A DNA stretch of 37,127 nt. Source: Acidobacteriaceae bacterium (GTDB lineage Bacteria > Acidobacteriota > Terriglobia > Terriglobales > Acidobacteriaceae). Positions 7,877 to 15,220 of this stretch are shown one piece after another; the first letter of the stretch is position 1, and the number at the start of each line of letters is the position of its first letter. A model generated the notes under the pieces. It was not told the origin of the DNA and searched no databases. It was given only the letters and a program-made list of their open reading frames with translations. The stretch is from NCBI GenBank assembly GCA_030042915.1, contig JASHYS010000046.1, positions 1-37,127 of the forward strand, in the 5' to 3' direction. The translations under genes and the position numbers were made by a program.

Positions 7877-9409
7877 CTATTCCCTGCCGTTCTCGTTGAA
7901 CACGACCGCCGTAAAGCTGAAGATATCGGTGTTCTCGTCCTTCCAGCAGTTGAGGTCCATGCCGGCTTTGCGGCAGGTTTCTTCAAGGAAAGTCTGGCGA
8001 TCCCATTTCTGCTCCACGGGAACCTGCGGCAGCAGCAGGCCCTCGCTGTCGGCGTTCTTTATCAGCAGCCCATCGCGGCCTACCTTGATCTGCTCGAGGT
8101 TGGTCACGCGCCGTAGCGACGAGAGCACAGAGATTTCATAGGCGAGCCTGGGCAGCTCGGAGGCACTGACCGGCGGAAAGCGCGGGTCGCGGAGGGCGGC
8201 CAGCGTCGCGGTGTCGCGCACCGTCATGTAAAGCGGCTTGATGGGTGAGGTGTAGCCGATGCAGCCGCGCAGTTCGCCGCCTTCAGTCAGCGTGACGAAG
8301 GCGCCGTATTCGCGGTTCAGGGTTTCGCTCGTGCTCGGCTGAGGCGCGTAGGGGTTCTTGTTTTCAATCATGTATTCGACCGACTTGCGGGCTACCGCAA
8401 GCAACTCGGCTTTTTCCTGATCAGTGAGGGAAAAAGGAGAGACCGAATCTGCCGCGTGTGCCGATTTGATGAAGAGATCGGCGCTGTAGCCGACTACGCG
8501 AGAATGGTCGCCGTTCACGTCGCCGGAGTTTGCGTAGCGGAGCACCTCGGCCTGGCTTGCGCCCATGCGCTCCGCGTAGATCATGGCAGCTGCAATCGGC
8601 GCGCCGCCGCACGCCTCCCACACGCGCGACCCAAAGTTGCGCGACATGCTCAGGTAGTCCCACGCTTCCAGCGCATGCAGAGTCTTGTGATCGATGGTCT
8701 CGGCTTGGTCGTAGGTGTGGTAATGCGAAAGATCGGAGCTGGCCAGAACCAGCGTGTCGTGCTGGTTGTGGAGCAATGTGGCCAGCGCCACGCCCAGCGC
8801 GCGGCTGCTCTCGTAACTTTGGTCGCCCATGACGATAGGCACCAGCTCAAAGTTACCGAGGACCTTTTGCAACCACGGCAGTTCCACTTCCACGGAGTGC
8901 TCAGGAGCGCCAGCGTCGAATTGATGGCCCTTGTCAGAGAGCGCAATGGTCGGGCCCATCTTCGCCAGGCGACGGGCGAACTCTTTATCGACACGAATCC
9001 GCCCGAGAGGTGTGGTATACGCATCGCCGTCATAGACCGAAGTAAAACCGAAGCCCACGTAATGCGAGGGCGCAATGACGATGACACGGGAATATTTGCG
9101 GCCTTTGAGCGCGGCGTAGGTCCATGCGGCCACCGGGCCGGAAAATGGATACCCGGCGTGGGGCGCGACGGCGGCCAGAATTTCGCCGTCGACGGGCGGA
9201 GGCGTGGCCTGCGCGAGCAGGTCATCGATCATTTTCGATAGCTCTTTTGGATCGGCGGGATAGAATGCGCCGGCGACGGCAGCGGGCCGGACCTTCTCAG
9301 CTACCGCCGGGCCCGATGCCGCGCGAACATGCAAAACGGGCGCGCCAACCAGGAGGGCAATGCATTGCGTCATCATCCATGCCATGGCGGATCTCCTTGC
9401 GATCTTCAT
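7877..9409 (-). CDS. Exported MEMO-AMMECR1 fusion (AmmeMemoRadiSam proteins B and A)
   Basis: A 510-residue two-domain protein. Residues 1-31 look like a signal peptide (KIARRS, then a hydrophobic stretch ending HVRAA). Residues about 40-315 are a MEMO domain, related to extradiol dioxygenases; the positions of the human MEMO1 metal site are kept (H84 in PHAGY, H116 in APSHY, C267 in EACGG). Residues about 330-505 are an AMMECR1 domain with the invariant LRGCIG at 380-385. Start: ATG with AGGAGGT upstream. It lies 21 nt after the radical SAM gene, so the two are an operon. AMMECR1, MEMO and a radical SAM enzyme commonly occur together; the biochemical role is not settled. The fusion and the export signal suggest a periplasmic or membrane-associated task. 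Confidence 0.93.
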   Translation of the reverse strand: MKIARRSAMAWMMTQCIALLVGAPVLHVRAASGPAVAEKVRPAAVAGAFYPADPKELSKMIDDLLAQATPPPVDGEILAAVAPHAGYPFSGPVAAWTYAALKGRKYSRVIVIAPSHYVGFGFTSVYDGDAYTTPLGRIRVDKEFARRLAKMGPTIALSDKGHQFDAGAPEHSVEVELPWLQKVLGNFELVPIVMGDQSYESSRALGVALATLLHNQHDTLVLASSDLSHYHTYDQAETIDHKTLHALEAWDYLSMSRNFGSRVWEACGGAPIAAAMIYAERMGASQAEVLRYANSGDVNGDHSRVVGYSADLFIKSAHAADSVSPFSLTDQEKAELLAVARKSVEYMIENKNPYAPQPSTSETLNREYGAFVTLTEGGELRGCIGYTSPIKPLYMTVRDTATLAALRDPRFPPVSASELPRLAYEISVLSSLRRVTNLEQIKVGRDGLLIKNADSEGLLLPQVPVEQKWDRQTFLEETCRKAGMDLNCWKDENTDIFSFTAVVFNENGRE

Positions 9410-9430
9410 GGGTCAACCTCCTGTGCTTCT

Positions 9431-10582
9431 TCAAGCGTGCCAGATTCCGGGGATAGCGTGCCGGCAGTAGGGGCAGGTCGAGTCTTCGCGGATGAGTATC
9501 TGGCCGGCCGTAAAGCCCACGCGCTCCACAAGCAGCTTGCGGCACTGCGGGCAGTAGGTGTTCTGTGCGGGATGGCCGGGCATGTTGCCGATATAGACGT
9601 AGTGCAGACCCTCAGCATCGGCGATGGCCTTGGCGCGCTCCAGCGTGAGGACAGGCGTGATGGGGAGATTCTTGAGCAGATACTCGGGATGAAACTGCGT
9701 GAAGTGCAGAGGGACATCCGGACCGAGGTTAGCCTTGATCCACTGCGCCAAGCCGCGGAATCCGGCGTCATCGTCGTTGAGTGTGGGCACAACAAGATAG
9801 ACAATCTCGGTCCACTTCTCCATCCTGCGCAGCGTCACTAGCGATTCGAGAACCGGCTTCAGCTGGCCGATGACGACCTTGGTGTAATAGGTTTCGCTGA
9901 AGGCCTTGAGGTCAATCTTGACCGCATCCACTTTGCCGTAGGCCTGCGCGAGCGAGTCGTGCTGCATGTAGCCGTTCGAGACCACGATGCTGCGCACACC
10001 GGCGGCATGAGCGGCATCGGCGGTGTCCATCACGTACTCGGCAAAGACCACCGGCTCGCTGTAGGTGTAAGCGATGGTGGGGCAGTTGTACTGGCGTGCG
10101 ACCGCGGCCGCCTGCTGCGGGGAAATGTATTCGGCAGGGATCTCCTCGGGCCTCGATTGCGAGATATCCCAGTTCTGGCAGAATTTGCAGTGCACGTTGC
10201 AGCCGGCGGTGGCGATTGAGAACGCCGTGGTGCCGGGCAGGTAATGGAAGAGCGGTTTCTTCTCAATGGGATCGATGTGCGCCGCGCAGACACGTGAGTG
10301 GACGAGGGTGTAGTACGTTCCGCCGCGATTCTCGCGCACGCCGCAATAGCCGCGCTCCTTGTCACCCACGATGCATTCGCGCGGGCACAGCTTGCAACGG
10401 ATCTTGCGGTTGGGCATCTTTTCGTAGAACTTCGCTTCGACGTTATATAGCGCATGGCTTTGCGACTGCGCTTCGGAGGCAACAGGGACGGGGGCAGCGG
10501 GCGAGGCAAAGTCGACCGCACCCAGAGCGGTTCCCGGCGCGGAAGGGCACATCAGAAACGAGCGGCTATCGAAGCTCATCAT
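9431..10582 (-). CDS. amrS: AmmeMemoRadiSam system radical SAM enzyme
   Basis: The radical SAM motif CNVHCKFC (CxxxCxxC) lies at about residues 128-135 from the proposed start. An N-terminal Cys-rich part (CKLCPRECIVGDKERGYCGV) and a C-terminal pair of CxxC knuckles (CPQC, CPYC) look like extra metal sites, as in this family. About 383 residues with the ATG at 10582, a usual length. The frame continues up to 10861 but only through rare start codons and low-complexity residues that overlap the DUF72 gene, so I reject that start. The Shine-Dalgarno before 10582 is weak and ATG at 10579 is an alternative. The 253 nt upstream contain an A/T-rich block near 10665-10680 that may hold the promoter. 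Co-transcribed with the MEMO-AMMECR1 fusion, its expected partner. Confidence 0.9.
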   Translation of the reverse strand: MMSFDSRSFLMCPSAPGTALGAVDFASPAAPVPVASEAQSQSHALYNVEAKFYEKMPNRKIRCKLCPRECIVGDKERGYCGVRENRGGTYYTLVHSRVCAAHIDPIEKKPLFHYLPGTTAFSIATAGCNVHCKFCQNWDISQSRPEEIPAEYISPQQAAAVARQYNCPTIAYTYSEPVVFAEYVMDTADAAHAAGVRSIVVSNGYMQHDSLAQAYGKVDAVKIDLKAFSETYYTKVVIGQLKPVLESLVTLRRMEKWTEIVYLVVPTLNDDDAGFRGLAQWIKANLGPDVPLHFTQFHPEYLLKNLPITPVLTLERAKAIADAEGLHYVYIGNMPGHPAQNTYCPQCRKLLVERVGFTAGQILIREDSTCPYCRHAIPGIWHA

Positions 10583-10835
10583 CCGCAGATTCCAGCCTGT
10601 GGCGTGCCACGCAGAAGCTGCCTGGAAGAAGGGGCTGCCTAGGCGATCTAGAGCAAGGTTCTGAATTAAAAAAGTTAACCCCCGTACGGGCCCTCGGCAA
10701 CCGCGGACACACCACGATGACTTCTGATCTAACTCCGCGCAGGGAGCTTTAGCAGTGATGGGGAGCACGAGGAACGGAGTGCGGCCGTGCGGCTTGCAAG
10801 GCGGCAGGCTTGTCGAAAGGGGCGGTCGCGGGAAC

Positions 10836-11726
10836 TTACGAGGCGCCGGAAAATTCCGCAATCCGTTTCGTAAGGCTCACCGCATCGTGGGGCGCATGCA
10901 CTTTGACGTCGTCGTCAAAATAGACGAACACGTCACGAGAAGCCCGCTTCGGAGCAGGGTCAGGATGCACTCTGAGGCCGTCGGTCACTTCCTCACCGCG
11001 CGACCAGGCCAGAACCCGATGCGACCAACTATCGATACCCTCGGGGTCATAGCCATTGGGATACTGCTCTTCATTGCCATGGAGGCGGCAGTAAACAAAG
11101 TCCGCTGTAATATCCATCATCCGCGGCCACTTCACGGTGTCGGCGACAACCACAGCGATCTGGTTCTTGCGCAGCAGCGCGATGTATTCAGGGACGGCGA
11201 AGCTCTTGTTGCGCGTCTCAATGGCGTAGCGGAGAGGAAAGTCCTCCTCGACTTCGAGCCACGAGCGATCCGCCATCCATTCATCGCGCTGGCGTGCATA
11301 GAGTGCCGCCTGCTTGTGAGTTCGCGGCAGCAGATCGAAAAAATCCTGAAGAAGCTGAGGGTTGAACTTGAAGTTGGGCGGGAATTGCCAGAGGATTGGC
11401 CCGAGTTTGCGGCCCAGCTGCAACAGACCCTGGGCGAGAAAATTCGCGAGGGGTCCGGCGACGTTTTCGAGCCTGCGCTGGTGGGTAATGAACTGCGTGC
11501 CCTTTACGGCAAAAACGAAATCGGCGGGAGTCTCGCTGATCCACTGGAGATAGCTCTTCGGCCGCTGCAACGAGTAGAAGGTTCCGTTCACCTCCACTGA
11601 GTTGAGTTGCCGCGAGGCGAATTCGAGCTCGCGCCGCTGGGCGAGACCCGGCGGGTAGAAGGTTCCGCGCCATTCATCGTAGCGCCAGCCAGACATTCCG
11701 ATGCGAATCTGACCCTGTTCGCTCAT
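10836..11726 (-). CDS. DUF72 (YecE-like) family protein
   Basis: The 296-residue product has the family start IRIGMSGWRYDEWRGTFYP and the typical internal pieces LNSVEVNGTFYSLQRP, FVFAVKGTQFITHQRRL, LGPILWQFPPNFKFN, YAIETRNKSF and FVYCRLHGNEEQY. These belong to a TIM-barrel-like family of unknown biochemical function with conserved acidic and aromatic pocket residues. Complete length. ATG start at 11726 without a clear Shine-Dalgarno. It stands alone between tRNA-Lys and the radical SAM gene, on the same strand. Confidence 0.93.
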   Translation of the reverse strand: MSEQGQIRIGMSGWRYDEWRGTFYPPGLAQRRELEFASRQLNSVEVNGTFYSLQRPKSYLQWISETPADFVFAVKGTQFITHQRRLENVAGPLANFLAQGLLQLGRKLGPILWQFPPNFKFNPQLLQDFFDLLPRTHKQAALYARQRDEWMADRSWLEVEEDFPLRYAIETRNKSFAVPEYIALLRKNQIAVVVADTVKWPRMMDITADFVYCRLHGNEEQYPNGYDPEGIDSWSHRVLAWSRGEEVTDGLRVHPDPAPKRASRDVFVYFDDDVKVHAPHDAVSLTKRIAEFSGAS

Positions 11727-11852
11727 GCGAGAACGCGCCGCGGGGGCTGCCCGGGCACTGTCGCAATTTTGTCACAGTGGTGTCAGCCTTCGCTGGAAGC
11801 TACGGCGCGCCATTCGGGAGGTATGCCGTGCCGAAGGCGAGCGGGCGAAGGC

Positions 11853-11928
11853 TGGTGGACGCGGAAGGAATCGAACCTTCAACCTGTCGGTTAAGAGCCG
11901 AATGCTCTGCCAGTTGAGCTACGCGTCC
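11853..11928 (-). tRNA. tRNA-Lys(CTT)
   Basis: On the minus strand the acceptor 11922-11928 pairs with 11857-11863, with discriminator A and encoded CCA (11853-11855). The anticodon loop is 11891-11897, giving anticodon CTT at 11893-11895. D and T arms are normal; the outermost anticodon-stem pair appears mismatched (U-C). It reads AAG. Confidence 0.95.
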
Positions 11929-12064
11929 TTGAGGGTTGAACGCCGCGCGAGACAAACCGGCGCAGGCGTGAGCCGAAAGAAATTACCTCTCGCACCTTGA
12001 AAAATATACCACAGAGGTGGTGCGACGCCCAAGGCGCAACGGGCGTCCGCACACACAGCGATTG

Positions 12065-12808
12065 TCATTCGCCGGCGGGTTCTTGCTCGCCGGGCGATTG
12101 AGCAGCCTGCAGATCTTCATTGAAGCGGTAGCCGATGTGAGAGTCGGTCACAAGGTATTCCGGATGGGCAGGATCGTCTTCAATTTTGATGCGAATCTGG
12201 CGGATGAATGTGCGCAGGTACTCCAACTCGCCGCCATACTCGGGTCCCCACACCGAGCGCAGAATCCTGGCATGAGGGATTGGCCGTCCCGCATTCGCCA
12301 TGAGGAAATGCAATAACTCGAACTGCCGGGGTGTGAGGTGAACGCGGCGGCCGCGCTTTTCGACTACGTGGCGTTCGGGGTCGAGCAGTACATCGCCAAT
12401 GCGAATGGCGGACTGGTCGGCTTCGAAGACGCGGTTACGGCGCATGGCTGCGCGCAGCCGTGCGGTGAGCTCGCGCAACTGAAACGGCTTGGTAATGTAG
12501 TCGTCGGCGCCGGCATCGAGCGCCTCCACTTTGCGGTCCTCCTCGCCGAGCACGGTAAGCATCACGATAGGCAAACGCGGTGCTGCCTTGCGCATCTGCC
12601 TGCATACTTCAATGCCTCCCACACCCGGCATGTTGATATCGAGAAGAACGGCATCGAAGCGCTCGCTGCGCACCAGGGCCAGCGCCTCTTCGCCGCGCGC
12701 GGCCTCAACAATCTCGTAGCCGAAATTGCTGAGAATCGCTCGCAGCGAAAGCCGGATCGAGCGCTCGTCATCCACGATAAGCAGGTTGCCTGAGGTTTCG
12801 TCTTTCAC
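12065..12808 (-). CDS. OmpR/KdpE-type response regulator
   Basis: The 247-residue protein has a receiver domain (residues 8-122) with acidic pair D13/D14, phosphoacceptor D57 (LLDINMPGVGG), the conserved Thr and Lys (YITKPF), and a C-terminal OmpR-type winged helix (LTPRQFELLHFLM to DSHIGYRF). The pattern of the linker and wing (SVWGPEYGGELEYLRTFIRQIRIKIE) is that of KdpE. GTG start immediately follows the TAG stop of the kinase gene, so the pair is translationally coupled. KdpE normally activates kdpFABC potassium uptake, but no kdp transport genes are in the window, so the target is unknown. A Glu/Pro-rich tail of about 15 residues extends beyond the usual end. Confidence 0.92.
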   Translation of the reverse strand: MKDETSGNLLIVDDERSIRLSLRAILSNFGYEIVEAARGEEALALVRSERFDAVLLDINMPGVGGIEVCRQMRKAAPRLPIVMLTVLGEEDRKVEALDAGADDYITKPFQLRELTARLRAAMRRNRVFEADQSAIRIGDVLLDPERHVVEKRGRRVHLTPRQFELLHFLMANAGRPIPHARILRSVWGPEYGGELEYLRTFIRQIRIKIEDDPAHPEYLVTDSHIGYRFNEDLQAAQSPGEQEPAGE

Positions 12809-14317
12809 CTACGCTGCGCCTCCCGACTGGGGAAGAGACAGATAAAACGTGGTTCCTTCCTCAGAATTGCTGATCACCCAGACATGGCCATGATGCGCTT
12901 CGGCGGCCATCATGACGGTGGAAAGGCCGATGCCGGTTCCCGCCGCCAGGTGGCGCGTACTTTCACTGCGGTAAAAGCGCTGGAAGATGCGCTCGCGGTC
13001 GGAGATGGGAATGGCCGGGCCGAAATTGTGCACCGAAAGCAACACCTGCGAGTGGCTCTCCCACGCCGCAACCTTGACGGCGGTTCCGGCGAAAGAGTAC
13101 TTGGCCGCGTTGTCGAGAAACTGAGACAGCGCCATGGAGAGCAGGTCGCGGTCGCCGCGTAGAGTGAGGGCGGCATCGGGCGCCGCGATCTCGATGGGAT
13201 GACCCGACATGCGCTCGCACTGCTCCTTGAGGACGGATTGAATGAGGTCTGCGACGACAATCTCATCCCTGGCCACGCTCAACTCCTCGGTTTCAAGCTG
13301 GGCGGTTTGCAGCAGGCGCGTACTCAGCTGGCTCAATTCTTCCGCCTCGTTCCGGATGAGCGCCTGCAGTTGCTGCTGCGCTGAGTTGAGCTTGCCCACC
13401 TCGCTTAATCCGTCGGCCGCGGCTTGAATCGCGGTCAGCGGCGTTTTGGCGGCGTGGCCCAGCGAGTCGAGCACCGCAGCCCGCAGCCGCTCGCTTTGAT
13501 GGGCCGCTTCCACCTGGCTTTCCTTTTCGAAGGACACGCAGCGGTCGAGAGTGATGGCCGTGAGCGAGGCCAACGCGTCCGCGGCCAGCACTTCGAGATT
13601 GCCTCGGATGGCCATTGCGCCGATGCATTTGCCGCCCGCGTGGAGGAGTTTGCGCGAGGTGCGAGTGACGCGGTCATGATCTTCAGCCTGCGCGAGATAG
13701 CATTCCTTGGCCAGCTGTTGCTCGTCCTCGGCCCAGGCGCCGGCGGCGGAGCACGCGCCCGAGTTGGCATCGAAGATGGCCACGCCCTCGGCGGCAAAAA
13801 TGCGCAGAATCAGTTGCGCCAGTTGCGGTCCGGGCGGCTGGTGCAAATTGATGAGCAGGGTGCTGCGGCTCAATTCGTAAAGCTGCTCCATGGATGTGCG
13901 TTGCAGCTTGGCCTCACGCCAGGTGCTCTGTTGGATTGTCGAGAGACGGCTGACCACGAGCGCGCTGACTTCAAATGCGCCCAGCGCCACCCAATCCTCG
14001 GGATTAGCGATCCTGAATTGGAAGAGTGGCGGATAGAAGAAGTAATCAAGACACGCGCATGCCAGCAGCGAAACGATCGAGGCCTGCCAGAAACCGCAAA
14101 GAATGGCCTCGCAAACCACCACGAGAAGAAACAAAAACCCCAGCGGCGCCGGATTGAAGTGGAGGACGAAGCCGGTGAACGTAAGCATCGCGATGATCCA
14201 GCACGCAATCAGGGTTTCCCCGATGAACCGTGCGGCGGTGGGATGCTTGCGTTCTCCAAGAATGTTGGCAACATCCATAGCGAGCGGGCTTTCCATCCCG
14301 AAAGCGATTCCAGACAT
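12809..14317 (-). CDS. KdpD-like sensor histidine kinase lacking the N-terminal sensor domain
   Basis: The 502-residue protein has four membrane segments (residues about 33-125) of the DUF4118 type found in KdpD, a GAF-like region (about 145-265), the His box (H288 in SLGHAAKTPLTAI), then N, G1 and G2 boxes (FLDNAAKYS, GTGIGLSTVM) of a HATPase. Full KdpD is about 900 residues and begins with a cytoplasmic KdpD/UspA sensor region; that part is absent. The ATG at 14317 lacks a strong Shine-Dalgarno; ATG at 14296 (M8) is an alternative. Co-transcribed with the regulator. It probably senses something through the membrane domain; potassium is not established. Confidence 0.9.
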   Translation of the reverse strand: MSGIAFGMESPLAMDVANILGERKHPTAARFIGETLIACWIIAMLTFTGFVLHFNPAPLGFLFLLVVVCEAILCGFWQASIVSLLACACLDYFFYPPLFQFRIANPEDWVALGAFEVSALVVSRLSTIQQSTWREAKLQRTSMEQLYELSRSTLLINLHQPPGPQLAQLILRIFAAEGVAIFDANSGACSAAGAWAEDEQQLAKECYLAQAEDHDRVTRTSRKLLHAGGKCIGAMAIRGNLEVLAADALASLTAITLDRCVSFEKESQVEAAHQSERLRAAVLDSLGHAAKTPLTAIQAAADGLSEVGKLNSAQQQLQALIRNEAEELSQLSTRLLQTAQLETEELSVARDEIVVADLIQSVLKEQCERMSGHPIEIAAPDAALTLRGDRDLLSMALSQFLDNAAKYSFAGTAVKVAAWESHSQVLLSVHNFGPAIPISDRERIFQRFYRSESTRHLAAGTGIGLSTVMMAAEAHHGHVWVISNSEEGTTFYLSLPQSGGAA

Positions 14318-14628
14318 ACGATTTCAGTGCCGCTGAATCGCAGTCCCTGCGGCCATCCAGAGCCCCGACGACAGCCCCTGCCGCGGCTGTGGGAGCACAA
14401 GCGATCCCGCGAACCCGCAAGAATCCAAGGAGCGTCACACACACACTCTGGAATCGCTGTAAGTCCCTGTAACGAAAGGGTAGCCATCGAGGCATCAGCG
14501 AAACATAAATATGTTGCAAAGAATCTATGGGGAATCAATGCTTGGAGGGCGCGCAAAATGAGTGCGCCGGCAGGCGCCGGCGCGTGGAAAGTGTGTGTGA
14601 GGATACTGCGCAAAGAGCGGGGCGGAGG
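14318..14628. other. Non-coding spacer upstream of the kinase gene
   Basis: No gene is supported in these 311 bases. Visible elements are an imperfect inverted repeat at 14320-14340 just before the kinase start (CGATTTCAG paired with CTGAATCG), which could cover the ribosome-binding site or be an operator, a CA-repeat run around 14437-14446, and a GC-rich inverted repeat near 14562-14584 after the end of the small secreted protein gene. The last lacks a T run. No convincing sigma-70 promoter was found. Confidence 0.4.
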
Positions 14629-15006
14629 TCAGCGGATGGTGCTCTCCGAAAGGCTTTCGTACCGCGCAGCTTGCGCGCTCATCTTCTGCGCTTCATACAC
14701 GAAGTACTCGTAGCGGTTCTTTGAGGAGTCAACGGGCCGCGGATACTTCGCCGCTTCAAGCGAAACATTCATGCTGCGCTGTGCCCAGAACACAAGCTCC
14801 TCGTGCGCCTTTTGCTCAAACTGCTGTTGACGCCAGCGGAAATATGACGCCAGCGTAAGGTAATCCTCCGTTGTATGCGCGTTCTGCGCCATCTTTTTCA
14901 GGTCCGCGTGGCTTAAGTTCTGCGCCGGGGGCGTGGCTGCGCGCAAACTACCCGAAGCCACAGCACAAGCAAGGACGGCGATACTAAAGGTCAGGCTGAA
15001 TCGCAT
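14629..15006 (-). CDS. Small secreted protein of unknown function
   Basis: A 125-residue product with a signal peptide (MRFSLTFSIAVLACAVASGSLRA). The start ATG at 15006 is chosen because AAGGAGGT lies just upstream; an in-frame GTG at 15024 would place that site inside the gene. The mature part is helical and charged with many Ala, Gln, Glu and Tyr (for example HTTEDYLTLASYFRWRQQQF), with no cysteine in the mature chain. It resembles small exported helical proteins frequent in acidobacteria, but I do not recognise a named family. Downstream of it on the same strand is the kinase-regulator pair, 311 nt away. Confidence 0.75.
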   Translation of the reverse strand: MRFSLTFSIAVLACAVASGSLRAATPPAQNLSHADLKKMAQNAHTTEDYLTLASYFRWRQQQFEQKAHEELVFWAQRSMNVSLEAAKYPRPVDSSKNRYEYFVYEAQKMSAQAARYESLSESTIR

Positions 15007-15080
15007 CGCAACCTCCTTCTTCACTTAGAAGCTTGGAACGCCTGGCGTGAACGAGGCATGAACGAAAAATAAGAGAAGCC

Positions 15081-15108
15081 TATAGATGGGCTAGCGTTTA
15101 TGGGTTCC
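15081..15108 (-). promoter_or_regulatory. Possible ECF-sigma-like promoter before the small secreted protein
   Basis: On the minus strand GGAACC (15103-15108) is followed after 16 nt by TCTATA (15081-15086). A GGAAC -35 block is typical of ECF sigma factors. The position, about 75 nt before the ATG, suits the gene, but the -10 side is not diagnostic and this is a weak prediction. Confidence 0.25.
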
Positions 15109-15220
15109 TTATGACTTTTGGCGGTGGGGCTTGAGCGAGGCTTCGCCCCAACGAGCCGGGCGCATTGACGGCCGAAAGGCGCCGTCTGACCGTCGGCCAG
15201 TATGTTTGGCCGGGCGCTGC

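Noticed and set aside
10583..10861. Extension of the radical SAM gene to 10861
   Set aside because: It needs a TTG start, overlaps the DUF72 gene, crosses an A/T-rich probable promoter block and codes for low-complexity residues unlike the family.
13424..14713. Long plus-strand open frame opposite the histidine kinase gene
   Set aside because: Composition is that of a shadow of the kinase gene in GC-rich DNA, without Shine-Dalgarno or recognisable domain.
15126..15186. GC-rich hairpins after aspS as a terminator
   Set aside because: Stems at 15126-15149 and 15167-15186 exist but no T run follows on the minus strand, so they are not called as a terminator.
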